A program made the translations under genes and the position numbers. A stretch of 64,000 bases of DNA from Actinernus sp. WN-2022 (Eukaryota; Cnidaria; Anthozoa; Actiniaria; Actinernidae), in NCBI GenBank assembly GCA_030867875.1, contig JAOWCC010000271.1, forward strand, positions 62,001 through 126,000, given 5' to 3'. The notes beneath the pieces are model-generated. The model was not told the DNA's origin. It did not search any database and was given only the letters and a program-made list of their open reading frames with translations. Positions within the stretch are counted from its first letter, which is position 1; every line of letters begins with the position of its first letter. Shown here piece by piece: positions 22,681-33,616 of this stretch.

Positions 22681-23229
22681 TTACATATAGCTCGGGCTTC
22701 CTTTGGCTCATCTCGCTAACTACATAAAAATACACAAGGCAGGCAACTAAATCCATAGCCGCCAAGCGAGGCGTACGAGAATTTTGCCGGCGAAAAACGA
22801 AAACTTCCTGGTTCCTGCCCCTCTTTGACATTAAAAATGTTGAAGAACAGTAAATGAGCTAAGATTTTGGTGGTAATTCACGTCGATATCGAGTGGTACA
22901 CACTCGTAAAAGCTTCCTAGAAAATATTTTTCTCCCTATGATCGGGACAGATATGAGCCATCATAAGGATTTATAACGGTCATCACATTAATTTTTTTTA
23001 ATCAAACTGTCGAATGATCTCCCGTCTAGGGTCCCCAGCGAAGAAATGGACAGCTGACATATTTCCCTTAATCTCCCTCGTATGGGCTGTTTTGCAATTT
23101 GACACACCACCCCGATGAAGTTTTTTTGGCAGCTTCCGACAAAAAAAACGGAAGAAAAATATCTCGAAGAATCGCGGGAAGTTTGTTTACAAAAAAATAT
23201 ATTTTGCACGACCGCTAAACTCTCGTACT

Positions 23230-23660
23230 ATGATTACAGACCAAAGTTCACTCCAAACTACTATCAATCAACCAATCATCTTTATTTAAACACGATAGTA
23301 TTTAAGCGTTGCCGCTTGTGGGGTCGTGTATAAAAAGTATAATTATCTAACTAACTAATTATCTAACTATGTTAAAAAATTAAAACTACTATGGTATTAA
23401 ATTATTCTATGTTGTTAAAATTCTAATATACATACATTATTTATAATATATATTATCGTAAGCTATAGTTATTATGAGCGTAAGTCATTTCTACAGAAGA
23501 ACTAGGGTACATAAAAAGCTAAAACAAGGCGAAATACTATAAAAATGCTGTGTAAGAGTAGTAATTAAAACAGTAGAAAATCATCCCTAACTACTACTAG
23601 TATTACCATCACTCAAGGCATCAATAAATTCAGGACAGATACAGTTTTATATCACATCAT
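23230..23660 (-). repeat. Probable LINE 3' end
   Basis: In minus orientation the segment ends with CGTGTTTAAATAAAGATGAT and a TTGATTGATTG-like tail, the form left by 5'-truncated LINEs. The upstream part is AT-rich with no coding frame. Confidence 0.4.
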
Positions 23661-23689
23661 ATAAAAAAATATTACCTAGCAAATTACCG

Positions 23690-24011
23690 TGTTTGTAGTG
23701 AGCTTGCTCGTTCCAAGAGTGCCAGGATCTTTGAAATTTCTAGTCGAGCTATATGTAAACAAACCTGGGCCACAGGAAGCCCGAGCTGTATTATGAGCGC
23801 GCGTTAAATCAACAAATGGATTAATATCAGTAACAAATACAAAAAATGAGAGGATGGTTAGCCTGTGTTCAAACCATAATTCCTGTGTGACGCCAACAAG
23901 CACGACTAATTTAGATACACAGTTTGAATAGCATTCATTACATTGAAGTGAGGCGTTTAATTGGGTTAATACCGCTGAAACTGCTATTCGTAGACGCAAT
24001 TGTAATATCTG
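23690..24011. repeat. Arm of a palindromic element family, copy b (inverse of copy a)
   Basis: It contains CACAGGAAGCCCGAGCTGTA and, further right, GAGGCGTTTAATTGGGTTAA with TAGACGCAATTGTAATATCT, the reverse complement of the 22482 copy. Confidence 0.75.
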
Positions 24012-24419
24012 CTAGTTAGAACGGTTTCCCGCTATTCTTGGGTTGCAATCAAAAACATAGCTATGGGTCATGTTGGTTGGTATAACGAAATTAGCTAATA
24101 AGGCTATTGTGTTCCGCCACTGGTGCAACCCATGCACTAATTGGCGGGGTAAATAATCTAAACATATCCCAATGTTTGTGCCTTGACACCTATATGGACA
24201 GACAGACAGATGGATTTTCTATACCTGTTAAATTTTTTGATACATGTATATTTTTTAGATACATGTATGGAATTTTTACATGTAAGGATTTTTGTACGCG
24301 TATGGATTTGAATACATGTATGCATATCTGGTATAGGTCTATGAAAATTTAATTTTGAAACGTTTGGCGCCTGATAGCCATGACCCATTTACAAAATTTT
24401 ATGTGTAATTTTACGTTCT

Positions 24420-24610
24420 ATTGGACCTCTATCTGTCGCGTGGGAATTAAACACGCCCCAGATTTCTCTTCCGTTGAGAAGCCGGATTGGTTTGATAAGG
24501 GAATCAAACAGTTTCAAAGTAAGGTTTAGATCAGTTCTAAAGTGGTTTCCCATTTCTTATCGTAGTTTGACGAGAGCTTTCAGTGCTATGTTTTTAAACT
24601 CTTGTTTTGC
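24420..24610 (-). pseudogene. LINE reverse transcriptase fragment
   Basis: On the minus strand: EFKNIALKALVKLR, a stop, then EMGNHFRTDLNLTLKLFDSL and an IKPI...EIWG motif. This is the segment after the RT palm ('k.lfdsLI.PillYgsEIWG') of L2/CR1-like LINEs. It is short, with an in-frame stop. Confidence 0.6.
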
Positions 24611-24860
24611 GAGACAGTGTAACATTACCATATGCACTAAAGGTTAAGGCCATGCATATATTTATAGGTGTGTACGCTTTCTAGTGTTTGATCTGTTTGA
24701 TCATTGTAGCTGAAAGTTATTCATTCCTTTCTCCCGATTTTGAAGACCATGATATTTGTTTTTTTTCGGTATTAATTTCTATTTTAGATACTGAACTACT
24801 ATTAACCGAAGGAAGTAAATATCCACCACTATTCACCGACACTGACGTGAATAATTGTTT

Positions 24861-25024
24861 TAGTATATACCACACAAGTGAATTATAGCCAGCAAATGGC
24901 AAATGGACAAAAACTCGCGCGATGTGATCGCTGCTTCACTTGGAGGTGAATAACAAAGTATATTCACATCCGGAGTAGCCAATCAGAGCGCGCGAAAAGC
25001 ACTTCACTTGTGTGGTATATACTA
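24861..25024. mobile_element. 164-bp MITE with ATATACCACAC ends
   Basis: It begins TAGTATATACCACACAAGTG and ends CACTTGTGTGGTATATACTA, 20-bp perfect inverted repeats. A related end occurs at 7466. Confidence 0.88.
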
Positions 25025-25235
25025 CCTTATCATATTCCTTCATATATGTAAATATTGCTACAGACCTTCTGCTGATCTTGATAATATAACTACATTATTT
25101 GAATAAATTATACAGCTGGTTTTTGTATTCTGTATTTCTATAGATTGGTTCGTCAACCTCAGAGTTTGGTTTAGGATTTCGGGTAGGCCACTAAGGAATT
25201 GAAGATATGAACGCTGCTGGTTATGGGTTCCTGCA

Positions 25236-25275
25236 TGTTGTTATTATTATTATTATTTATTATTATTATTAGCAG
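25236..25275. repeat. ATT microsatellite
   Basis: About 13 ATT units with one interruption, directly after a CTGGTTATGGGTTCCTG end of the 7-bp-TSD MITE family (25215-25235). Confidence 0.85.
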
Positions 25276-25504
25276 AACAATGGGCCATTTTAACTATCGC
25301 ACAGAACGAATTCTCAGGCACGCATGTAAACAAATAAATATCTCCCTAGAGGAGGCACACAAAAACGTTTTCACGCCTGTCCGAGACTCTTAGAGTCTCT
25401 CCGAGACTTTACATCGATACTAACACTATCATCTTGTTTCTTGACTCTCAAAATTCAGTGAAATAAAAGAATATGCTATTTCACTGAATTACCTGGTGCA
25501 CAAA

Positions 25505-25895
25505 TGGCGCTCCTTCCTCGTGCTGTACTTCATCTTGACGTCATCTAATTAATTCGGCTTTGCAATCATTTGAAGAAATCCTTAACATGTTGACTAAAAT
25601 GATTTTTTCCTTTACTAACAACTCAAAAACTGTGTATATTTTCTATGCATCGATGTTGTTGTGATAAAAATGCGGCATGGAGAAAAATGTATTAATGAGA
25701 TGACGTCTAACCCAGGTTTCGACCCAGGCTTTTACTTACGCGGTCATGGGTCAGGAAAGGTAACATTTACACGATTTCAAACAAGCGTAGAACATAAAGT
25801 ATTCACTTTAAACCAAAACTTTCTTCACAGAAGTACTCTAAACTTTTCGGAGGTTCATAAGCTATCAAAATTGCAAAAGGGTGATAGGCACTTTA
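25505..25895. repeat. Foldback MITE, second copy, left arm truncated
   Basis: The right arm (25720-25895) matches the right arm at 14890-15075, including TTTTACTTACGCGGTCATGG and the end GGTGATAGGCACTTTA. Another repeat begins immediately after it. Confidence 0.8.
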
Positions 25896-25897
25896 AA

Positions 25898-26460
25898 CAA
25901 GAATCCTCTCACGGCCGAGGTTTTGGTTCGAGAAATTAAAGGCTTCCAACAGTTCCCTTTATAGTTCTGTAATATAATGAGCAGACCAGTTTTGGGAAGG
26001 AGGGTATATAACCAACAGGGCATTTCAGTTAATAAATACCAATATGGACGCGAGCTGCGATAAAGAGCCGCAGGGTAGAATGAACAGTAGAGAAATATAT
26101 CATGTGATAGCTCCATCATAGGTGGACAGGATACAACTTATAATATGGGACAAATATAAACATACATTTGAGACACTCATCTATTAGTACTCTGAACTTG
26201 GAGAACAGCAGACTAAATTGTAAGCGTGCGGTACATGAATAAGTAGAGGTCAACTTCTTAAATTTACATATATACACGAGAAATATATATACTAGGGAAG
26301 CAGAGAATGCATGTCACCGCGCTACCGGCCACTCCTAAATACTGCTCAATTCAGCTAATAATTCTTCCCTTCGGTTATTACTAAAAGGATTTCAAATGAA
26401 AGTGTATATCATCTTCAATCTCATGTGGCCCGAGTGAAAGCCCAGACGGGCTCTTGTTTA
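25898..26460. repeat. ~560-bp dispersed repeat, candidate solo LTR, copy 1
   Basis: The ends are AACAAGAATCC and GGGCTCTTGTT. The whole segment is the inverse of 50655-51785 apart from an insertion there. Shared phrases include GAACCAAAACCTCGGCCGTG, TAACTGAAATGCC and GTGGCCCGAGTGAAAGCCCA. It has TATA-like and AATAAA-like sites, which suits an LTR, but the required TG...CA ends are not clear. Confidence 0.7.
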
Positions 26461-27035
26461 TAGTGAAAAAGGCAAAAGAAAGGTAAATCATCACAAAGAA
26501 ACGATTTATTATAAGAATGCGAAAACTCGAGGCACACTTTATAGCACAGTGAAGAAGCTATAAAACAACTAAATGCAACGAAGCAAAAACAACGCTTATT
26601 CACGCCACGGTTGCCCGAAATGAGGTACGTTTGCTGGCCTAAATAGTTGCTGAAGAACTCTAGCCTCAATCCAAATATTTTAAAAAGGTTTTCCCATGAT
26701 TACAAAGCGCACACACATCGAATGTCCGATAATGGGTATTCCTTGTCCGATAGTAGATTAATCTGTCCGTCAACAACGGATATCTTCAGTCGATGTTCAG
26801 GGAGAATAGTGCAATTCAAAAGGAATCAGGTCATGAACTTAGTCACAACTACTAAAGATCACGAAGGAAGTAAAACATCGGCAATAGCTCTCTTCGTTTT
26901 TTATACCACCGGAAGCGATCAAAGTAAACTGTCCGATAATAGGTTGCGTTACCTTATATTGGTACAATTTCTATAATAATAGGTTTAACAAGAATTAACC
27001 TTAACATAGTCGGGGAATGCCGGAGTGGGGGTGTG
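26461..27035. other. No gene recognised
   Basis: The phrase GTCCGATAATGGGT / GTCCGATAATAGGT occurs near 26725 and 26930, suggesting a further repeat. There is no supported coding sequence. Confidence 0.35.
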
Positions 27036-27066
27036 TGTGAGGGGGGGGGGGGGGGACGGGGGGGCG
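27036..27066. repeat. G-tract
   Basis: A run of about 17 G with neighbouring GGGGG groups; potential G-quadruplex on the plus strand. Confidence 0.85.
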
Positions 27067-27672
27067 GACTTGAATGAAAATGGTAGGTTTGTGCCGAAAC
27101 TGGACCCGATTTTCAAAGAAAATATAGCTCCAACACCCTGATCTGCAAGTTATCATGTGAACACGAACCCGGATTATCTCCCTATTTGATGTAGGACAGA
27201 ACGAATTCTCAGGCACGCATTCTCAGCAACTCAACCAGAAAACTTTAACGGCCTAACTTTATCTCGTCAATCTACTTTATCTACTGTGGCGATTCCACTC
27301 CGGAATTCCACCTATTTTTACAAAACAAAAACCAACCTAAATTGCTATTCGATCTCGGAAAGGATGTGCACGTATAAAATAAGCCACTTGAAGCTCATAA
27401 CTGCTATGTGGGGAAATTATACGATACGATTTCCTTAGCCCAGATTTGTTTCAATATACTGTTTCAGAATTGTCCAAGTCGTAGTTCTTGACCGCCATTT
27501 TGAAAGGAAACCAACGACCCTTTGGTGATATCGAGGCGCGCTGGAGTTGAGGCATAATCAAAATATATCCATATAGTCATAGATGAGGGTTTGTATCAGT
27601 GCAGGGTCAACTCCAGTCTCCATGCGAGGCTAATTAAGGCTTCGCTTCCATTCAAGAACTGCGAATTGCCTA

Positions 27673-27864
27673 CTTTAGAAACGAGTAGGGGGTTGGGGAG
27701 AGTTCGGTTTTGCAAAGGTGCTTGGGATCGTTACTGGGGACAGTTAATTGCGACCGTGACATTTGCCATTTTTCTTTGTATTCTGCAATTAGGGTGTACC
27801 CAGTAACGATCCCAAGCGCCTTTGCGAAACCTAACTCGCCCCATCCCCCTACTCGTTTCTAAAG
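27673..27864. repeat. 192-bp foldback beside the loop-C exon of gene A
   Basis: CTTTAGAAACGAGTAGGGGG at 27673 is inverted at the right end (CCCCCTACTCGTTTCTAAAG), together with TGCTTGGGATCGTTACTGGG and its inverse. It lies about 90 bp downstream, in gene sense, of the exon ending at 27951. Confidence 0.88.
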
Positions 27865-27881
27865 TGGATAATTTTACTAGT

Positions 27882-27911
27882 GGGGGGGGGGGGGGGGGGG
27901 TTGGGGGGGGA
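27882..27911. repeat. G-tract
   Basis: About 18 consecutive G, then TT and a run of 8 G. It is C-rich in the sense orientation of gene A, between the foldback and the exon donor. Confidence 0.88.
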
Positions 27912-27950
27912 AGGAGGAGATTATACATTAATTCGTGTTTCTATATGTAC

Positions 27951-28088
27951 CATTTGCAAGTTTAGTTACATGTCGTAGTTTCTCTGTCTTGGTAACTTCA
28001 AGTTGGGCCATGTTGTCATTCATCAAGTCAAGCCCTGTCATGCTATTGTTCTTCCATGCGTAGTCGAGGTCATTCAGAGGGTTGGCAT
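27951..28088 (-). CDS. Cys-loop receptor gene A, exon with loops B, F and C of the binding site
   Basis: The acceptor TATATCATTTGAG precedes AT at 28088 (completing a Tyr codon), and the exon ends AAATG|GTACAT at 27951 (phase 1). Length is 138 nt, the length expected for the corresponding exon in GABA/glycine receptor genes. It reads YANPLNDLDYAWKNNSMTGL, then DLMNDNMAQLEVTKTEKLRH, then VTKLAN. The Asp-Tyr-x-Trp core is the beta-strand after loop B, and NMAQLEV occupies the position of the family's 'lpqf.l'. Loop C (EKLRHVTKLANERYAEL) has no cysteine pair, unlike vertebrate glycine receptors. The junctions with 29631 and 22379 both agree in phase. It is too short to show as a long open frame, so phase and motif are the evidence. 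Confidence 0.9.
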
Positions 28089-28225
28089 CTCAAATGATAT
28101 AGAAAAACAGTGTCAAAAAAAGTATGATTATGATTCGGCTTTGATTTATTATTATCACACTCCACTTTCAATCCAGATCGGCTGGGCACATGAAAAAAGG
28201 CAATTATAGTAATATTAAAAGAGTA

Positions 28226-29420
28226 TGCTGCAATGGGCCTTTGGCAGGATATAATCACGTGCTTTGTACTGGAGGGCAAAACATATATTGTACGAGATCG
28301 GTGGCGTTATTAGCAACACTTGCTCGTAAATTCTTAGACTTGCTCCAAGTCGAACTCGCTGAGTCGCTGGGTAAGCGAAACTGGGTCACAAATCGAGCGC
28401 GAGAATCGAAGCGAGAGGCGAGTTCGACTTGTTTCACTCTGCAGGAAATTGAATCGGGGGATTATGTATTGGCGCGAAAACACATTTCAGGGGCGGAGCT
28501 TACATTTCGCGCCTTTGCCAAACTCTTTCCGAGTACAATCGAATTGTAAATACCACATCCACGGTCGACTGACTTGACACGTCAACATACAATGCCTGAA
28601 GAATTGACGCTTTGTGATTGGACAAATCTTAGGACGTCATAAGCCACGCTTCCGGTTGAAAAATCAACCGGTAAATTTGGCGCGCTGCAAGTGGGAAAAG
28701 TCCTTCGTGCGGGGGGCTAAGAAGGACTTTGAGAAAGTCTAGTAAATTCTATATCCATCTCCAATCGATTGTCGATATGATAAGCGTTTTGAAGCTTGCT
28801 TGCCATCCCGTAAAGCCTTTCCATTTCCCTGCTAGCAGAGGTCTCTCTCTGTCTTGATAAAATGGAAGGCGAGGGAGAGAGACCTCTGCCGACATCCGAC
28901 GCTTTCTTTGATCAACCGCCGTCCACAATCATGGACGAGTCAAACCAGTTTCGAAAACAGGTTTTACCGGAGAAAAGAGATGTACGCATGTTCCAAGTTG
29001 CATCTCGCTGAGTCCACTGTGCTATTAGTTTCAGCTCGTCGTTTGCATACTAATGATCGTAGTACTGCTTTCCTCTCATTGGTCAAATTCCGAAGCATGA
29101 CAAATCACTAGAGGAGAAAAGTGCACGGGGGTTTGCGAATCAAACATTTTAGAACGACAAAATCCCCAAATACTGACAGGGAATGCCAAAATCATTTTTC
29201 TCTGTACCAAATTAAATTGTATAATTTTATAAATTGATGTTCTGAGAGTACCAAACGCATAATTTTCAACGAAGTACCGAATACTTTCAAAATAGCCTTC
29301 GCACGCGCAAAAACTGATTGACAGTGCAAGAGCAGGCGTTAGTTCACGTGGGAACACGTCCTTGTTGCCAAGGAAACAACGAATGTGCGACAGATAAAGC
29401 GTCGGATGTCGGCAGAAGTC
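28226..29420. repeat. Composite repeat related to the MITE at 586-878
   Basis: 28226-28850 shares several phrases with the 586-878 MITE (CTGGAGGGCAAAACATATAT, GTACGAGATCGGTGGCGTTA, CCAATCGATTGTCGATATGA). An inverted pair, GCCGACATCCGACGCTTTCT near 28890 and AAAGCGTCGGATGTCGGCAG near 29400, brackets the remainder. The open frames inside are not recognisable proteins. Confidence 0.6.
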
Positions 29421-29435
29421 TCTCCCTCCTCCCTA

Positions 29436-29462
29436 TTATATTATTATTATTATTATTAAATG
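29436..29462. repeat. ATT microsatellite
   Basis: TATTATATTATTATTATTAT-type run of about 27 nt. Confidence 0.8.
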
Positions 29463-29630
29463 TTGAACGATGTTGGCAACGAATGTCATCGGCTTTAGAC
29501 AAAAGTTGGATTCTTTTTTTCACTTCCTTATATGAGCGATTAAATAAAAAAGGAGAGAAATATCCCGAAAGCTGACTTGGAATGCCCAAGCTGAATGCGA
29601 GTGCCTTATAATAAAATAATAAACACCCAC

Positions 29631-29713
29631 AACTCATGATGCGCAGATTACATATCTGGGTGTCCAGTGGATAATTGTGGAGCTCCATTTCACATCCTGC
29701 TGTCAGTGTTATC
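29631..29713 (-). CDS. Cys-loop receptor gene A, Cys-loop exon
   Basis: A pyrimidine-rich acceptor (TTCTCTTTTTCAACTGACAG) precedes G at 29713. The exon is 83 nt, the expected length for this exon in the family, and ends AGT T|GTGGGT at 29631 (phase 1). It reads RITLTAGCEMELHNYPLDTQ, then ICNLRIMS. Two cysteines with exactly 13 residues between them form the signature disulphide loop. YPLD replaces the common FPMD/FPLD; the Pro-x-Asp core is intact. The loop contacts the M2-M3 linker to couple binding to gating. The exons on either side (31488 and 28088) join in phase. Confidence 0.95.
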
Positions 29714-29834
29714 CTGTCAGTTGAAAAAGAGAACTACCTCAAGTTATGAAACAATGTCAGCGCGACGTAAGTTATTTCATCGAGAGTCTGTTAACTAGGC
29801 CAACTGCAAGGTTTTTCAATATTTCAATATCTAC

Positions 29835-30231
29835 CAAGAAGCGAGAATCTTCAATGGGCCTTTATCGCACGGCGGCCATATTGAGTCCCAGGAGAATAAA
29901 AACCTTTGATTTCGTCCGGTAAACTCGTTCTGAAACCAATCAGTGTGAGGCTACGGCCGGGGCCAAAACTAATGTTTTATCCAAGATGGCCGAACTGCGG
30001 CATTTTCACAAGTTAGGTTATTTTTAAAACGGATTAGCACTTTTACAATGAAGAGAATAAAAGACATGTTGTTGCCGTGATAACAAAAGAAGCTAATGAG
30101 GCATCTTTTGTTCCACCTGTGGTGTAACCCACTAATTTGCGGCAACAATAATCTAAAAATAACCCAACTTGTGAAAACACCGTGTCATCTATACAGGAGA
30201 TATGGACGCTCTTGGTAATTATGGGCTCTTG
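29835..30231. mobile_element. MITE of the 7-bp-TSD family, copy 3
   Basis: Perfect 7-bp direct repeats TATCTAC flank it (29828-29834 and 30232-30238). The right end ATGGGCTCTTG and ATATGGACGCTCTTGG match the family; the left end (CAAGAAGCGAGAATC) is diverged. It is 397 bp, in the intron just upstream of the Cys-loop exon. Confidence 0.82.
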
Positions 30232-30731
30232 TATCTACTTTTTACAGTAAAACCACCGACATTGTTGAAAAGAGCACCTCAAAATTAGTCAAAATCCTAA
30301 ATTTGAAGTTCTATCTTTTTTAGAAGATATAGTCTAGTAAAGTGCGCAATTTTTGCGAACGTTTGCATGAGGTGGTGTAAACTTATCCTTTCAAATTCAT
30401 TGCAGCTATATCAATGATCAGTTGTGTTTGATCTTACATGGCCGCGTGGAGAGACGGTTTGTATTTTCGCTTGATGAATATGGTAATATATTACGAGTCA
30501 ACGCAGCCAAGCGAATGTATTACGACAACTTTACCAAGAGAAGATAAAACCGTATCTCTAAGCTGCCGTGTAATATTCTGTTTATTATTCACCAGGTTTT
30601 GGATTACTCGGTTTGACGCGCGACATCAAAGTGATGACGTCACAGAAAAGTAATTTGTTTTGTTTGATGTCGCACATAAAACCCCGTATTTCACGGCGTG
30701 TTAAATAATAATTCCCAATATGTTATGGCTG

Positions 30732-30873
30732 AAGGCTGGTTCACACTAGCAACGCAAGCATAAGCTCAAGCAAGTGAGATAAGAACAAGCGCCTCTAATT
30801 ATCAATACATCATTACGTCAGTCTGTGAATGTTGCTTGCGTTAATGCTTGCGTCGCTAGCGTGATCCAGGCTT
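30732..30873. mobile_element. 142-bp MITE with AAGGCTGGTTCACACTAGC ends
   Basis: AAGGCTGGTTCACACTAGCA at the left is inverted at the right (GCTAGCGTGATCCAGGCTT), and ACGCAAGCATAA pairs with TTAATGCTTGCG. It abuts the next element. Confidence 0.85.
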
Positions 30874-31473
30874 AAAGTGCCCCTACGATCAAATTTTGAC
30901 ATATCAATGTTTTTGCATATTCATAAAGTAGAGTTCATATATTATTACCAGTTCAAATTGTTTTTCGATACAACGACAGGAAGTCTTATTTTTTTAGCTC
31001 CGAATATTGAATCTACACGTCCGCCATTACTGGAAGCCGTGCCCTTTGTCCAGCTTTAAACAAAGGTTTATTCACCGGAAATGATGTCATACACTTAACG
31101 CTCGCCTGCAGAACACAACGCCTGGAGGCATATTTCTACTAAAAACGTCTTCACGTACATAAGAAGAAAGTTATATTTATCTTTGCGAGGTTGGCTACTT
31201 TTTTATGCACGCTATTTCGCGCCACGAGGTTGTCGTGTTAAGTGTATGACATCACTTCCGGTGAATAAACCTTTGTTTAAAGCTGAACAAAGGGCACGGC
31301 TTCCAGCAATGGCGGACAGGATTTTACCGGTAAACTCTCCTAAAATTTGTAGTTTAAGATGCCCATTTGGGAATATTTTTTACTATTTCGGATATTTCTA
31401 ATACTGATTGACCTATAGACACTGAAAAAGTGGCAAATCGAAATGGTAAAGTTTCGTCGTAGTGGCACTTTAA
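30872..31473. mobile_element. 602-bp element with TTAAAGTGCCCCTACGA ends
   Basis: The left end TTAAAGTGCCCCTACGATCA and the right end TCGTAGTGGCACTTTAA are inverted. A second inverted pair inside (CCGTGCCCTTTGTCCAGCTT near 31038; GCTGAACAAAGGGCACGGCT near 31283) makes a stem of about 75 bp. Its right end is only 15 bp from the splice donor of gene A's exon at 31488. Confidence 0.85.
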
Positions 31474-31487
31474 GTGAATAATAATAC

Positions 31488-31705
31488 CTTGTACTGTACT
31501 CGACTCTGCCGTCTGTAAAAATCAGAACCCTGCTGTTATCTGCTGGTACATTATGTAGTTTAGCTGTTCTTATGTTTAGGAAGTAGGTATCAGGCAGCCA
31601 TATCAAATGCCTGTCTTTTCCTGAAAGAATAATGGGATACTTCCCCGTATGACGTAATCTCGGATCAGACCACAATTGGCGAAGGAAGATATCTAGAGAG
31701 AATTC
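31488..31705 (-). CDS. Cys-loop receptor gene A, exon with loops D, A and E
   Basis: The acceptor CTTTAACAG precedes GAATTC at 31705, phase 0. It reads EFSLDIFLRQLWSDPRLRH, the classic 'f.v.i.fRq.W.D.RL' strand. Next come LIWLPDTYFLNIRTAKLHNV (the WxPDTxFxN loop A motif, with the A..H pair following) and RVLIFTDGRVEYSTR (the 'G.v.yS.R' strand). The exon ends ACAAG|GTATTA at 31488, phase 2, and is 218 nt. This part forms the main agonist-facing beta strands of the extracellular domain. Asp and Thr of PDT are intact. Residues beyond YSTR in the open frame are intron. Confidence 0.95.
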
Positions 31706-31999
31706 CTGTTAAAGGAAGGAACATATAAAAAACAATAAAGTATGTAAAATATTGCTCGTTAGCTTCTTTTGTTAGTTCATCCAACATAACCTTTGTCATT
31801 TAAATCTTCTGGTTTTGTTGCACACCAGTAAACCAGCAAATAGGAAATCGTTTCTGTTTTTACATAGAGGCGCGTTACTGGAATACGAAATAGTTCGAGT
31901 TGTGGGAACGCTAGCCGCTTGGCGAGTATTTACACAACGTTATGTGAACAGAGAAACAGTTAATGAAATAAAAATGAGAAAAGTAAAAAAAAGTAACTA

Positions 32000-33256
32000 T
32001 ATTGCCATGTTTACATAATCCGTGCAAACACGGATAACAGCCAATCAGAGCGCGCGTACTACTAAACTCTATTTTATAAATAGTTGTCGTCAATTTGCAC
32101 GTTGGTGCATGTGCGCAGGTCACGTATTACAATTGTATAACCAACCAGCAGAAGTGAACTTTGCAACCTATATAGCTTTACAGACATTATTTAAACACGA
32201 AGTTCCTGTATAAAAAGCGGAGCCCAGGGGTTTGTTACCTTCAGTTGTCAATCAGCCTTTGTAGAGTGAACATCTCCGAGGTGGTCCGCTTGAGTACTCC
32301 CTACTGATTGATTTAAATATCGCGCGAAATTCAAATCAAACAGATAAATGTTAAACTTCAGAGTAAGGGCTACAGAGTTCGTAAACAGTCATTAAATACC
32401 ATTGGCTGTCATTAATGAACAACTAATTTTTAACTATTAATCATAATTTTTTATGGCTTGCTTAATTTCAAACCTTAAAATCTAGTATTTTAAAGGAGAG
32501 GCTGATATGCTCGCCTTCAATTTCCTTAGATCCTAATTGATCCGAGTATATGTTTCCTCAGCGGTAATCATTCACTCGACATTTTATAAACCGTTTCCCC
32601 ACCCACAATTCCCTCTTTTGCTCTAACGAAGGGCTAGCGCTCGAAACGTCAGCTGCTACTCGCTCCCCCACGGTGGTTAGCATAGCTTAATTGACTTTTA
32701 GTTGATCATACCAGTACTTTCTTTACTGCTCTTCAATTTGAATTTCAAAATTCGAGTTCCAAAGGCACTGATGAAAAGAGGAGGTGCTTAATATTCTGTT
32801 ATACAGGAACTTCGTGTTTAAGCTATTGACGCTCTCGGGAAGAGGCTTAGCTACTAAGCAAGCTACATTCTGTTTCTGGTTTAATTTGGCTTTGAGTGAT
32901 TTCTACGCATCCGAAGTGTATAAGATGTTTTGTAATTTTTCTTCGGCAAATCTAGGTTTGCACTATTACGTACGTCAGTTTAATATAACTACCAGAATCC
33001 TTTTGGAATTCTTTTTCTTATTGAGAATTTTAACTCCTCTGAGAATACCAAGACAATGTTCCAAATTATTAATTATAAAAGAATCGACCAGCGCAAAGAA
33101 GTCCAGTAGTTTTATTCAACTGACGTAATATAGTGCAAACCGCTTACTATTTTATTTATTAATAACTTTGCTTTCACCTTCTTATTTCTCACTGCTTGTA
33201 AGTTGTATTTTATTTTGGTTATTTTTTAGCTAGCAATCCTATTTCCAGGTACTTAC
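32000..33256. other. Intron sequence of gene A, no further exon seen
   Basis: An antisense frame of 114 codons at 32784-33128 has no recognisable motif. No repeat boundary is clear. Confidence 0.35.
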
Positions 33257-33324
33257 ACTTCTTATTTCTTCGACATCTCCAAATGATACCACCGTCATTC
33301 CGACTGTAACGTTCAGTGGAGAAG
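33257..33324 (-). CDS. Cys-loop receptor gene A, 68-bp exon (beta-1 strand region)
   Basis: The acceptor GCCTTATAG precedes CT at 33324, and the donor is AGAAGT|GTAAGT at 33257. At 68 nt it matches the conserved small exon of GABA/glycine receptor genes. It reads SPLNVTVGMTVVSFGDVEEI, then RS, the 'pl.V.V.m.v.s...i.e' first strand. The incoming phase requires one base from the previous exon. The signal-peptide exon at 40992 ends in phase 2, so a further exon (N-terminal helix with the usual 'Y...RP' motif) must lie between; I did not find it. Confidence 0.93.
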
Positions 33325-33477
33325 CTATAAGGCAGAAATATGTGACGTATACAGTTAACCATGATTTAAATTATAAAAACAGTAATGATACCACAAACAA
33401 CTATATGATATACACAAAGCCTTGATTTTCATAATTAAGTCTTGAGTGAGAGATATGGACTGCTTCATGTAATATAT

Positions 33478-33616
33478 AAAAAACGAGTGCTAGTGTTTTA
33501 CCAGGGGATCCAAACACCGAGAAAGATGAAAGCACGAGGCCGCTTCGGCCGAGTTCTTTTATTATTTCGAGGTGTTTGGATTCCCTGGTGAAACACGAAG
33601 CTCGAGTTTTTTTATA
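33478..33616. repeat. 139-bp foldback
   Basis: AAAAAACGAGTGCTAGTGTT and AACACGAAGCTCGAGTTTTTT pair at the ends. CCAGGGGATCCAAACACC pairs with GGTGTTTGGATTCCCTGG, with a CGGCCGCTTCGGCCG-type core. Confidence 0.88.

Noticed and set aside
24158..24388. Minus-strand frame rich in THTR and YTCIK
   Set aside because: It arises from an ACATGTAT-type simple repeat on the plus strand.
28190..28549. 119-codon plus-strand frame
   Set aside because: It lies wholly inside a dispersed repeat related to the 586-878 MITE and has no domain.
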